Program-made: the position numbers and the translations under genes
Source of the DNA: Pohlia nutans
Lineage: Eukaryota > Streptophyta > Bryopsida > Bryales > Mniaceae
Reading direction: 5' to 3'
DNA length: 64,000 nt
Assembly (NCBI GenBank): GCA_022496805.1
Contig: CM040094.1
Span: forward strand, 18,809,501-18,873,500
Notes under the pieces: model-generated
Database searches by the model: none
Seen by the model: the letters and a program-made list of their open reading frames with translations, nothing else
What the model was told of the DNA's origin: nothing
In this document: positions 1 to 11,159 of the stretch, piece by piece
Layout of the letters: each line of letters begins with the position of its first letter
Numbering within the stretch: position 1 is the stretch's first letter

Positions 1-1562
1 TCAAGTCGTTGTAGTAATCATTAGAAGGGGGGGAAACCCCGGGTTGCACTTAAGTGACCGGCTGTGGGTTTGGGATGAATCTGCAGCTGAAGTGCAGTAC
101 GGGAATTACCCGGGATTAGGAGTTTTTGTGAGTATAACCGGAAGGTAGTGAATTTCCCATCACTTGAATCAGTAGGGAGGGGTGTGTCTTTCAATCCAGC
201 ACCACTAATGTGAATGGAGAACCCTTTGAGGGGAAACAGAGGTTAAACGAAACCAGATCAGGTCATACCGGTGAACCGGGGGAGAGGAAGATTAGTAAGA
301 AGTCCTCCCCGGAAAGAAACCGGATCTAGCCGTAACCGGGTCAGTCAGTAGGGGAAGGCCCGGTTCAGTAGGTAAGAGGGATTCAGCTGGTGACAGAGAG
401 AGGGTAGTCACCAGTCCGGGACCATCTCCGGAAACTTCCCACTTCACAGAGTCTCCGCGGAACGATAACCCGGAAATCACCTCTACGAGCGCTCTTAATA
501 CGAAAAAGTGCGTTCTAGGGGAATATCCGGTATCACGTGCTACGACAGATGTTCTTCATTCATTGGGTCTTTTTGTGTACCTTTGTTTTGTGTAAATGAG
601 TAGAAGTACATATTCCTTACACAAACTTTGTGTGTGTGTGTGTGTGTGGGTGCGTATGTGTATTTGCTTGTGTTATTACTGGAACAGTGTCACAACTAGT
701 CCCTTGGTGACCGGATGGATTAGCCAGGTTCGGACGTGAAGTCAGTTAGGAGACGGGGTAGAAGACTTGGAAGAATTAGGAGCGTTTGAATGTGGGGTTT
801 TCTGTGTCCGGTTGTAGGTGGAAACCCGGGTTAGTGGCTGGGAGAGCAGGAGGGGGTACTCCGGTTCTCTCAGAACTCCTGGACGGGTAGTTCGGTAGAG
901 GTTCCAGCACCCAGGCAGTTCTTGCAATTGTAGAGTGTGGGAAATCTAGAGTAAAACGAGTCTTGAAGTATCCAATCTCTTCCGGACACCCCGGTTATTG
1001 TCCATTCCGGTTAGCAAGTCGTTGTAGTATTTTGGGGATAAGGGGGAAACCGGGTTGCGCTTGTGTGACCGGCTGTGGATTTGGGATAAGCCCATAGTTG
1101 AAGAGCACCCCGGGGAGTACCCGGAATAGGGAGTCGAGTTTGGATAACCGGGAAGTGGTGAATTCCCTGTCACGGAAATCAGTAGGGGAGGGTGTGACTT
1201 TAGATCCAGCATCCTTAAAAATGCAAATGGAGAACCCTCTGAGGGAAAACAGAGGTTAAGGGGAAACCGGAATTAGTAGTTGGGTTAGACCGGGTAGAGT
1301 AGGGTTGGTTAAATTTCCAACCCGGACAGAAACCGGATCTAGCCCTAGCCGGGTCAGTTAGTAGAGAAGATCCCGTTTTTAGTATGGAAAAGGGAGTTAG
1401 TTGGTGACCGGGAGAGAGGTCAGTCACCAATAAGGGTCAGCCTCCGGAAACTTCCCACTTCACAGAATCTCCGCGGAACGATAACCCGGAAATCACCTTT
1501 ACGAGCATTCTTAATACGAAAAAGTGCGCTCTAGGGGAATATCCGGTACCACGTGCTACGAC
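1..1562. repeat. Direct duplication of a CCGG-rich noncoding repeat
   Basis: Bases 1-541 recur at about 1014-1562 in the same orientation, offset by roughly 1.01 kb, with many substitutions and small indels. Shared blocks include the start (AAGTCGTTGTAGTA), the middle (AACAGAGGTTAA) and the end (ATATCCGGTA, then CACGTGCTACGAC). The first copy starts at or before the window edge. The 470 bases between the copies hold a TG microsatellite and no gene. Short open frames on the minus strand here have no protein-like character. The arrangement could be two LTRs of a small element or a simple segmental tandem duplication; no primer binding site or polypurine tract was recognised. Confidence 0.6.
629..648. 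repeat. (TG)n microsatellite
   Basis: About ten uninterrupted TG dinucleotides followed by a degenerate TGTG/TGCG tail, lying between the two copies of the CCGG-rich repeat. Confidence 0.9.
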
Positions 1563-1589
1563 AATCGGAGTAGTTTTGAAATTTTCATG

Positions 1590-2245
1590 TGCATTCTCAA
1601 AGGCGGAGTTACACCGGTGTAATCCTTTGTAAGCCCGGTGTGTCCAAATACACCATATGCGGTGCATTCCCGTTCTTTCTACTACGGTAATGCACCGCAT
1701 ATGGTGTATTTGGACACACCAAGCTTACAAAGGGTTACACCGGTGTAACTCCGCCTTTGGGAATGCACTCGAGAAATCCAAATATTGTGCGATTCTAGAA
1801 TTTCTTGAGCCTATCTCGGCTGACTTTTTATTGCGGTTCCATCCGTACGGGTCTCGTCCTCTAATCCACCACGAATCGATTTCAGCATCCATACTCGAGG
1901 TGTTGTTTTGGAGACTGTTGCGACCTTTGGAGAGCCGTATCTGATGTATGGCTATACTACCCAAAAGTGAATGATATCAACTCCAATTATCCTCCCTTGT
2001 CGTCGTTTTGAGAGGACCCTAAGACGTGACGGGCTTCGGGTCCTACCGGATTGGAGGACGAGACCCGTACCGATGGAACCGCAATAAAAAATCAGCCAAG
2101 ATGGGCTCAAGAAATTCCGAAATCGGACAATATTTGGATTTCTCGCGTGCATTCCCAAAGGCGGAGTTACACGGGTGTAACCCTTTGTTAGCCGGGTGTG
2201 TCCAAACACACCATATACGGTGCGTTCCCGTTCTTTCTACCCACA
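1590..2245. mobile_element. Nested inverted-repeat element with long TIRs (MULE-like non-autonomous candidate)
   Basis: Bases 1690-1863 are the imperfect reverse complement of about 2054-2230, giving terminal inverted repeats of roughly 175 bp around a 190-bp centre. A third copy of the outer part of the arm at about 1590-1688 is inverted against 1690-1768, so the left end forms a near-perfect palindrome. Shared words are CCAAAGGCGGAGTTACAC and CACACCATAT. No coding capacity is visible. Long TIRs are typical of non-autonomous Mutator-like elements (established knowledge), but no target duplication was recognised, so the superfamily is an inference. Confidence 0.7.
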
Positions 2246-2259
2246 GGTGGTAATGTCCA

Positions 2260-3197
2260 AAGATGGTATATCACCCACTTAGCAGCACTTCCCCAAACAG
2301 ACTCTTCATTCGCGCTGGCCCTTGGGACCAGAGTTTCTCTCGGGATTCAGTGATTGTTCTACATGCAGTTAACTATGTAGCGTAGCAGTGAGCTGGGGTC
2401 TTTTCTGCAAGTTCAAAGGGTGTACGCATCTCCTTTGGTGTTGCTCATTTCCTCTTGGGACTACAAGCTCGAATTAAAGGTTCAGAATTAGACCTCACAT
2501 CGGTCACTTGGTGGTCACTGTGTAGACTATTGATTCAGATGCTTTTCTTTCCACAGGGTTCAGAGGAGCACTCTATGGTGCGAGACACGAGGAATTGAAT
2601 GCGAGAAAGCGAGGGGTTTGATGCTTTAAGGTGGTTGTTGAGGAGAAGGTGTGGATTGGAATTTGTAGAAATGGCAACGAATGGCTTTGCCTGGTGGGGA
2701 GTTTCTGGTGTTTTTAGGGTTCATGATGAGACGTAATCTAGTCGAGAGTGTCAGTTTCGTGTGGCAGTGAACTTTGCGCTTCTTGCAAGCGGTGTAAGCG
2801 GTCGTGAACGTGTAGAGAGATAGGGTTTGTTTTTGTCGACTTTGCTGGTGACGTTGCTGATTCATTTCTCTGGACTTCCGTTTCCAATGATCAGATTCTC
2901 GCGCTAAAGCTACAGTGTCGGTATTTTTGAATTGCTGGTAAGAGCTGAATGGTGTTTTGGATCATACCCTGTTGCAGGTTTGTCAGTGGCGTTTGCAAGT
3001 AATCACCAAACGGATTTTGAATTGACTGGTTGTTTCTGTAGAAGGCAACTCAGAGTAGTACAGCTGGTTTATGTTGTCTTTAGCTAATTATCGAATTGGT
3101 GATTGTGTTCTTTTTGCAGTACGCTCTTCGGGTAGAACGTCGATGCCCAATGTAGTGGATTCTCACGCTTGACGATTTGTTTCTTCAGAAAAACGAA
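2260..3197. other. Gene-free stretch upstream of the PPR gene
   Basis: No convincing open frame. Mixed-composition sequence that probably includes the promoter and 5' leader of the downstream PPR gene. I see no clear TATA box that decides a start site. Confidence 0.4.
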
Positions 3198-3578
3198 ATG
3201 CATTCAGTTGTGGTTTCAGACTGGCGGGCAGCGTCGGCGCTTGATGCCATCACCGCGAGCACCTCGTATTCTACAAAATATTTGGGGCCTCCTTCTATCT
3301 CAACTGGTCAGCAAAGACATGCAGCCAAAGCTTGTGGACGTTCTTTTCGAATAAGAGGCGCCTGTGGAAACTGGCAACGGATCAACCTTGTGCAAAAAGC
3401 TGTTCCACAACTCCAGGTTTGGCCTCTTTCCGGTCGCGCCTTCAGGTTGAAAGTTGAGGATTCTTTCAAATTCTTAGCGAGCCATAAAGACCGTCGGAGC
3501 ATCAAGATGAGGCTCATTTCTTATGTTGGATATACACCTTTGCGGGCGGAAAGAAAGATTTGTCAGTCAGCTTCTTGA
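3198..3578 (+). CDS. Candidate N-terminal (transit-peptide) exon of the PPR gene
   Basis: An ATG at 3198 opens a frame of about 126 codons rich in Ser, Ala, Arg and Lys and poor in acidic residues (it begins MHSVVVSDWRAASALDAITA). This is the composition expected of a mitochondrial or plastid transit peptide. It lies upstream of, and on the same strand as, the PDF-motif exon and the PPR-DYW exon. The frame must be joined by splicing, because it ends at a TGA at 3576-3578. Possible GT donors lie within about 3440-3560, but I cannot choose one. The assignment is inference from composition and position; a cDNA read would settle it. Confidence 0.35.
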   Translation: MHSVVVSDWRAASALDAITASTSYSTKYLGPPSISTGQQRHAAKACGRSFRIRGACGNWQRINLVQKAVPQLQVWPLSGRAFRLKVEDSFKFLASHKDRRSIKMRLISYVGYTPLRAERKICQSAS

Positions 3579-3950
3579 TTAAATTGCCTTGTGTACAATT
3601 AAGGTGGTGATCACGGGTGAGCACTTGCTCGGAAGGCAATGCTTGATATCTAGGTTGTTACGTTTTCCCCAAAGTAGCAGCACGTGAACTTGGTCGACTG
3701 AACCCCGAACCCTGACCCCAGTATTGATAGGAAGGTGTGCTTGAGCTCTGCTACTAGTGTGCTTTTTGAAAAACTGTTGGGCTTTATGTGAGCAGGATGT
3801 GCGTGCGAACACACTGTTCAAGTCTCCATGGCCTGTCTACCCTTTGTTATCCGTGCTCTTGTGCCCTCATGGAGGACGTAGTGGACAAATTAGGTGTTTA
3901 TCGACATCATCGGTTTGGAGAAGATCATCCACGCGTGCCGAAGCTCCAGG

Positions 3951-6637
3951 TGTGTGACAGGCTCTCGTGGAATGAGGTGGATGGGATTTGTCTTCCCCGG
4001 AGAGAACGTGACTGACATGAAGTGTGTTGCACTTGCCTCAGACAAAGCTGAGCGGACTGAAGAACTTTGGGAAGAGTACTTTGCGGATCCTTCCCAGTGG
4101 TGGGACAACAGAGTTGACAAGGTATCCCAGGACTGCCAGTGGGTTGATGCTAGAAAGTGGATGTGAGCCTTGGATCAGACACGTGAGGTGGATATTTCTT
4201 AGTTGTACGAAGGATGTGGGCACTAGGCAAGCATAGGTATTGTGCTTTGTGTACTTTGGAGTGGAGTCTGATCACTGGAGGGTTGAAAAAAATGTTGTCC
4301 TTGATTGTTGAGTGTTGGGTGCAGATTAACCGGGCTTAAATATGCGTCACATGTTGCATATTTGATGGTGGGTTGTGGTGCCTACAGAGGAACCCCAGAT
4401 CACCTGACTTCAAACATAAGGTGAAAAGAGAAGCGCTGTGGCTAGATGGCTGGAAAAATCCAACTTGGGTGAAGGCAAGACTCAAATCGGTCACTCAGGG
4501 CACATCTCATTCTCATGCTGTTGGCAGTAAGCACATTTGGAGCACAAGTACCACGAGCGAAGCGCTTATTGATATAAGGAATCTACTGCAACAAGGCATC
4601 ACTATAGACTCGTACATGTATGTTGAAGTTTTGAAGCGGTGCTTGAAGCAGAAAGACCTTATGGCGGCCAAGCAGGCCCATGAATGCATCATCAAGAGTG
4701 GAATGGAGCAAAATGTACATGTGGCGAACAACCTTTTGAGTGTGTACATCAGATGTGGGAGGCTGCAGGATGCACGCCAAGTGTTTGATAAACTTCTGAA
4801 CAAGAATGTTTATAGTTGGACCATCATGGTTGGAGGTTATGCTCAGCACAATTGTGCTAAAGATGCACTGGAAGTTTTCAATCAAATGTGCCAAGAAGGT
4901 GTGCAGCCAAATGAAGTTACTTACTTGAGCATCCTGAAGGCATTTGCCAGTCCAGCAGCTTTGAAATGGGGTAAAGAGCTTCATGCCCTCATCAGACACG
5001 ATGGCCTTGGATCAGATCTGCGTGTAGGGACTGCGCTTCTTCAAATGTATGCAAAGAGTGGCAGCATTGATGATGCCATACGAGTTTTCGACAGAATGAA
5101 GGAACGTGATGTGGTCACATGGAGCGTGATGATTGGTGGACTTGCAGACCATGGACGTGGGCATGAGGCATATGAATGTTTCCTTCGAATGCGAAGAGAG
5201 GGCTGTGTACCAGACTCAATCACGTATGTGAGCATTTTGAATGCATGTGCAAGTGCGGGTGCGTTAGAGTGGGTGAAGGACGTGCACAGCCATATCCTGG
5301 CAGATGGATTGGAGTCGGATTTGCACTTGGCCAGTGCGCTCGTTCACATGTATGCAAAGAGTGGCAGCATCGATGATGCTGTACGAGTTTTTGACAGAAT
5401 GGAGGAACGTGATGTGGTCACATGGAACGTGATGATTGGTGGACTTGCAGACCATGGACGCGGGTATGAGGCATATGAATGTTTCCTTCGAATGCGAAGA
5501 GAGGGCTGTGTACCAGACGCAATCACGTATGTGAGCATTTTGAATGCATGTGCAAGTGCGGGTGCGTTAGAGTGGGTGAAGGACGTGCACAGCCATATCC
5601 TGGCAGATGGATTGGAGTCGGATTTGCGCGTGGCTAGTGTGCTCGTTCACATGTATGCAAAGAGTGGCAGCATCGATGATGCTGTACGAATTTTTGACAG
5701 AATGGAGGAACGTGATGTTGTCACATGGAACGTGATGATTGGTGGACTTGCAGACCATGGACGTGGACACGAAGCCCTGGAAGTCTTTAGAAGACTGATT
5801 GCTGATGGTGTGAAACCTGACGATCACTCATTTGTGGCAGTGTTGTCGGCCTGTAGTCATGCAGGCCTTGTTGATGAAGGCCGTCGGCTCTTTCGGGTTA
5901 TGGTGCAGGATTATGGCATGGAACCTACTGTGTTTCATTATGGTTGCATGGTGGATCTTCTTGGGCGGGCAGGAAACTTAGAGGAAGCAAAGCTCTTTAT
6001 TGATAACATGCCAGTTGAAGCAGGTGCAGCTACTTGGGGAGCTTTGCTTGGTGCTTGTAGAAGTCATGGTAATGTGGAGTTGGGCGAACTTGCTGCTAAA
6101 GAGGTTCTTAAGTTGGAACCGGAGGGTGCCGCTCCATATGTGCTCCTCTCCAACATCTATGCTGCCGCTGGCCAGTGGGATCAGGTGTCATCAATACGGT
6201 GTATGATGCAGGAAAGAGGTATTCGCAAGGAACCAGGGATTAGCTGGATTGAGATTAAAAACAAGATTCATCGCTTTGTTGTAGGAGATACCTCTCACCC
6301 AGAAGCAAAGCAGATCTATGCTGTGCTGGATAACTTGACCAAAAAGTTGAGGGCTGAAGGTTACATTCCTGATACTCGGCTTGTATTGCGCAATATTGAT
6401 GAGGACAAAGAACTTGCTCTTTGCTCTCACAGTGAAAAGCTAGCTATTGCTTATGGGATGATGCACACGCCTCTTGAAAAGCCAATTCGTGTATACAAGA
6501 ATCTTCGGGTGTGTTCAGATTGCCATACAGCAACCAAGTTCATCTCTAAGGTGACTGGACAGGAGATTGTGGCCAGGGATGCCAATCGCTTTCACCACTT
6601 CAAAGATGGCGTCTGCTCTTGTGGTGATTATTGGTAA
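3951..6637 (+). CDS. PLS-class PPR protein with PDF motif, E domains and DYW deaminase domain (two exons visible)
   Basis: Exon A ends at 4121 and exon B runs 4388-6637. Splicing GT 4122 to AG 4387 (266-nt intron, phase 0) joins WWDNRVDK to RNPRSPDFKHK. This completes the PDF motif known from organellar single-stranded DNA-binding (OSB) proteins. The long frame has no ATG near 4388, so it is not a stand-alone start; the first in-frame ATG is at 4616, inside the repeats. Then follow P, L and S repeats of 35/36/31 residues. Three triplets are near-identical at a 303-bp period (markers at 5101, 5404, 5707). E1/E2 motifs and a full DYW domain follow, with the HSE zinc/catalytic motif at about 6428, CSDCH, CSC and a terminal Asp-Tyr-Trp before TAA at 6635. 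DYW proteins perform C-to-U RNA editing in mitochondria or plastids (established). The target is unknown. The exact 5' boundary is unresolved; acceptors near 3949 and 3960 are possible. Confidence 0.88.
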
Positions 6638-7640
6638 CGGGGTTGGAAATTTTCAGACTGAAAGTTGTCGGAAGATGTGCAAGATGCTAGAAAGTGCGCC
6701 ATTGGTATTAGTTACATGGTTTGCCATTCGTTTTATCTTTGCATGTTCTTGGAGTTTCTTTATTAAATAGTATCGGTTGGTTCGCAATTAATTGTCTCAA
6801 TGATTATTGAATGAGATAGTTTTGTTTTTGTTTATGTTTATTTTCTACAGTTGGTTTTTCGGGTTTGTTGGTTGGAAGTTTATTCCTTTGAGAAATAACA
6901 TATACTGGAAATTGAAATGGTTCTTTGAGCAGAGCTTGCTGATTGTATGGTGTGTTTTTTTCCTTGTCTTTTCGGAAGGAGCTATTCAAAGGAGAAGAGG
7001 TTCTCCAACTTTAAGTTGCTTAAACCCTAAACCTTAAACCCTAATTTGAAAATGTTATGCTTGATAACCAGAGGTACCATGTACTAGTCTTGAGTAGTGT
7101 ATTATCGTATTCAACAAAGCAAGGGGCAAATCCAATATTGTTCCAGCTCCTTAATCTATGCCCTCGAGTCCCACTTCTTGTTTTCCTAGGTCACTGTGCA
7201 TTGAATGCAATGAAAGTGTACACCTAGTGAGGCAGAGTGGTGAAATTGGGAGCTTTGCATGAGGGTGAGAAATCTTGTTTTTGATCAATATGAGTGGAGA
7301 CTAGAGATGATCATACTATTACACACTTCAGTGCATTCACTACTTGTACTGTAGATGATAGTACTCCAAAATCCTATACTATAGTAATTGGAAGTTATAT
7401 ACCTGTACTTCAAAAATAGCAAGTGCTAAAAAGTTGGCACTCATGTACTTGTTGGTTATCATCTACATCAGTAATGAATCCAAATTACATTCAATAAAGA
7501 GTATATTTGCTTTATTTGCTAAATCTACTATTTTATTGTCTTATAAAAATCAAATACAACTAAATTAGTGTTCTTTAAGAGTGCATCGTAGTATACTCAC
7601 ATCCACAAAGTCTGGATCCATTCAAAAGATATTGTGAAAT
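6638..7640. other. PPR 3' flank, AT-rich, with telomere-like words
   Basis: The first few hundred bases probably hold the 3' untranslated region of the PPR gene. At about 7020-7047 there are three degenerate CCCTAAA words. The rest is AT-rich with no convincing coding frame. Confidence 0.5.
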
Positions 7641-8194
7641 TTTTATTAACATAATTTCATTACAATTTACGTAGCGACGCTAGCGTGAGGCTAAATGGAG
7701 AGCAATACTTACATTCAAGGTTTCTAACATCCAATTTCCATGTCCTCTGTTGCGACCATTCCACACTACAATCACCACACCTGAACTTGTGAGTAATAAC
7801 ATGAAGAAATCTTGATGCCATCCAACCCGCCTCGCGAATATAGTGAAAAACCTACGGACCCTTAGAAACGCAATCATCATATCTCCCACAATGCCAACAC
7901 AGAACCAACAGTTCTCATCATCGAAAGAGAGAAACGGAGAAGTTCAGAAGCAACAAGGATTCGAAGGTAAACAAACGAGTTCAAGAGGCATCACTACAGA
8001 GCTATACAAGAGAAAAAGAAGTTCCAATGCCAATGCAACATCGAGGAAGCGAAAAATAAATGTTTGGGAGAACGTTGTGTGGTTTTGGCGGGAAGAGAAA
8101 CGATGACCTTAAGCCACTTTCTGATATTCAAAATTCATGAACGTGGATGGAGGACTTCATCCTGCATCCGTAATTCGGTAATTGGGGCACGAGG
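7641..8194. other. Unassigned stretch with a GACGCTAGCGTG motif
   Basis: A GACGCTAGCGTG motif near 7676 matches the terminal motif of the MULE-related fragments at 8353 and 8783. A + strand frame at about 7843-8106 encodes a Lys/Arg/Ser-rich peptide with no recognised domain. I see nothing that supports a gene. Confidence 0.35.
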
Positions 8195-8348
8195 TTCAGG
8201 GCTTAAGGGTCCAAAGTTTAGGATTAAGAGTTTTTGGATTTGGAATTTTACGGTTTAGAGTTTAGGGTCTCGGGTTTGGATTTTAGGGTCTAGGGTTTAG
8301 GGCATTGGAATTTTAGGGGATTTAGGGTTTAGGGTTTAGAGTTTAGGG
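8195..8348. repeat. Degenerate interstitial telomere-like repeat (TTTAGGG)
   Basis: About 150 bases are built from TTTAGGG-type words (TTTAGGGTTTAGGG, GTTTAGAGTTTAGGG and variants) on the + strand. TTTAGGG is the plant-type telomere unit. The block stops directly beside the next GACGCTAGCGTG terminus, so it may have been trapped at a break or an insertion site. Confidence 0.7.
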
Positions 8349-8349
8349 C

Positions 8350-8780
8350 AATGACGCTAGCGTGTAAGTCTAGAGTAGAGAGCGTAGGAGCTGAAATTTG
8401 GAGAGCCTACAGTTCAGAAAGCGGAAAAAAGCAAAAAAAAATTCAAAAAATTCAAAGACATTTGCTAATTTTTGAAATTTTACTAGATAAAGTAAATTTT
8501 ATATCCTGTGACCACGTGACCTATGACCGTGGTTTAGAAGTTGACATAGTTTAAAGTTTGGGGTCATTTCGAATAGGTTGACAACTTTTACACCATTTAG
8601 AATGAAATTGAATTCCAAAGTTAAAATCTGCCCATGTGTGACAATGAAGCCATAGAAGTACTTTATTGGACCCAAATCTAGAATTATATTATTTGGAATT
8701 TTTAATAAACATTCAGAGTAGCAATACTAATCCATCAAATAGTCACAGTTAACAAAGATATGGTACGTGCCACAATTCAA
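8350..8780 (-). mobile_element. MULE-family 3' terminal fragment, copy 1
   Basis: Starts with GACGCTAGCGTG and aligns with the following copy at 8781 and with 46943-47440. Shared landmarks are the GAGAGC-rich start, AGTAAATTTT, a CTATGACCGTGG-type word and GTGAAATTGAA-type words. It contains only the noncoding terminus, with no transposase exon. Confidence 0.6.
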
Positions 8781-9828
8781 CGACGCTAGCGTGCAAGCCT
8801 ACCTAAGAGCGGAGAGCGGGGATTTGGAGAGCGTAGAGCCTAGGATCTAGCTAAATTTAAAAGTAGACACTATTTTTAGATTTTTTCATTATATAGTAAA
8901 TTTTGGTCCCTATGACTGCTGGATGTATGAACGTGGATTAGTAGTTAGTAGAGTATAATGTTTATAGTCAACCAAAAACAAACTGGGAAATTTTGAGCTA
9001 CATAGAGTGAAATTGAATCCCAACATGAGAACCTCTTGAAGAGAGACAAAGAAGGAAGGGAGGACAATTGGACCTATATGTAGGATTATATTTTTTGCTT
9101 TTTTCTAATACATAGTCATAGTAGCAAAACTTGGCGAACAAGTACTTGAACTAATTAAAAATACTAGTCTTGCAGCAATTTACAATAGGATGCTATTGTT
9201 TCTAGTTCTACTCTCCCCCTCTAAACTCCAATTGTGATTCATTCTTCAATCCTCGGTGTTGATGATCTCGGCAGCGACAAGAATTTTTTAAACTTCATCC
9301 AAGCTAAGAGTAGGAGCATGGATGTACGTATCGACTTTATAGTCTAGCTTGCAAAAAAACCGAAAAATATAGTAAAGGTGCTTGCAATTGACGTACTGGC
9401 CACGCCTCCCAACAACTGATGAGTTGATGCTAGCGTAATGCGGGCATGTACAAGATGGGAAATTGCACAATGTGACATTGTACAAAATAAATGTTCATCA
9501 AGCTCTACCCTAGAGTGGAGCACAATGATGGCGCCAAGGCCGGGGTAGAGGAGGAGGTTGATGCGGAGAATAATGGCCTTCACATTTCTTGCACTCTCTC
9601 ATTGATTGCGGTGAGCTTCCATGGGAGCCTTGTTGTTTCGACGCACGTTTTTGCCATTTCAGGAGGATAAGATCCTATCGGCATGCAATGGGCTCGGATG
9701 AGTCCACAACACTGGTTTGAACATCTTAGACGTTGTAAAGAGGCAACAAAGCGAAAAGGTTGTACTAGTGGATTGAAGACGAAACTCGGCCTCTTGGAGT
9801 TCTAGGATCTCTGAACGCATGAGGTCAG
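8781..9828 (-). pseudogene. MULE-family fragment, copy 2, with SWIM-domain exon remnant
   Basis: The terminus at 8781 (CAACGACGCTAGCGTG) leads into a minus-strand remnant at about 9288-9828. The remnant matches the C-terminal end of the transposase encoded at 47439-48845. Its best part keeps FPSCTCPHYA and YVNCKHLYYIF, the Cys-x-Cys and Cys-x-His halves of a SWIM zinc finger. Homology ends abruptly near 9825 after GAACGCATGAGGT, exactly where a different repeat starts with TGTTAACAG. So this is a 3' fragment cut by a later insertion or a deletion. It has no catalytic domain and is not functional. Confidence 0.75.
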
Positions 9829-10500
9829 TTGTTAACAGTAAATTAGTACTTCCCGATATTACCGGTCTGGGTTTTTTACTACCTCGGTAATTTTCCGATT
9901 TACCCCAAAAAGTAGATCTGGGAAGACTTTTTTACCGCTCTGACCGTTACTAGTTAGATCGGGTTTTACATGTATATAAACAAGGAAGCCAGACTCATTT
10001 GGCACACTCTACTTTTTCCAATACAGATTTTCTTGTGTTTAACATTGAGTGTCCTTTCATTCTCTGATTCGAGTAATTCTTCTTTGGTATTTGTGTCCGA
10101 TCTTATAGACTGTTTGCAGGAAAGACTCCTCGGTAGTTAGAATCGAGTACTTCTACTGAGCTACCTAGGTTCTTGACTGATTCAGTATTTGGTACTCCTG
10201 TCACCTCGGTAATTCAGTACTAACTACCGAGTAGGAACGAGGACTTACCATTTGGAGACCATCTAGTGTTACGAATCTTTGAATCTTAGCAAAAACTTCC
10301 TTCTATTAGACCAGTTACAAACCGTCTCTGGTATTAATACTTATTACATCATAGAACACGGGAAACTACTCGACTATTCCTGCAATTAGGATCGGTAGAT
10401 CCAGATCCCTCTCTTACAAAACTCACTAAATAGCTGGGCTCGGTACACTACCGAGTCAGTATTTTTGGTTTTGCTAAGTGTAGACAGATCTGTTCTGCGG
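9829..10500 (+). mobile_element. LTR-like remnant
   Basis: Begins TGTTAACAG at the point where MULE homology breaks off. It contains a TATA-like ATGTATATAAACAAG near 9968 and repeated CTCGGTA/CCGAGTA words. It precedes a gag-like frame. No second LTR, primer binding site or target duplication was found in the window, so the boundaries are approximate and the LTR call is inference. Confidence 0.45.
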
Positions 10501-10515
10501 ATTTATAACTTCACC

Positions 10516-11030
10516 ATGTCCCGACCCCACACTCGATCGGCGGGACCACCCCCGGAACTGGATCTCACCGCAATGGCAAGCTCACAAACACAGTTTCACC
10601 GGAGTGTACGGGAACTCATGGCCTACCCACAGCACCGGGTTCCATCGACGGCCACACATCGTTTGGCACCACGTAACCAGTTGTTAACGCCAGACGAATT
10701 ACCAAACCCGCGTGAAAATCAAACCGCCCGACACCCGTTTTCATGAGTACGGCAACGACCGTCATCTGTATCGGGAATACCCATACCGCCCAACATCGGC
10801 ACCGACCCAGTACCAACATCCGCCGAAAGAGAACATTTTCGCTGGCAAGCATATCTCCAATCAGACGCACTCGAAGAATGACTCCAACAACTTATACCAG
10901 AAGATGCCACCGACCAAGAACTCCTCGCGGCTCTCAAACCCCAGCACCCACCGGATTTTACATTGGAAGAACCTCGACTACAACTTCCACATCTACGCCT
11001 CCAACAACACCGCCAAACCGTGATACCCAC
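10516..11030 (+). pseudogene. Gag-like fragment of a decayed LTR retrotransposon
   Basis: An ATG at 10516 opens MSRPHTRSAGPPPELDLT, resembling the Arg/Ser/Thr-rich starts of plant Gag proteins. The frame ends at 10746. Protein-like Pro/Thr/Arg-rich sequence continues in other frames to about 11030, implying at least one frameshift. No zinc knuckle, protease or reverse transcriptase follows. The identification rests on composition and on the LTR-like sequence upstream, and could be wrong. Confidence 0.35.
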
Positions 11031-11159
11031 TCAGGCAGTCCACCATACATTGTTTCCTAGCCACACCGAGGCTGTCGATCATTTGTACGAATGACCTCAA
11101 CCGTTCAATCCAATGCATGAGCAACCAGATCAGGTAAACATACGACCCCTGCTCAGGGT

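Noticed and set aside
4373..4387. Start of the PPR protein at the beginning of the long open frame
   Set aside because: The first codon is TTG and the stretch lies inside the inferred intron; the protein is continuous with the upstream exon ending at 4121.
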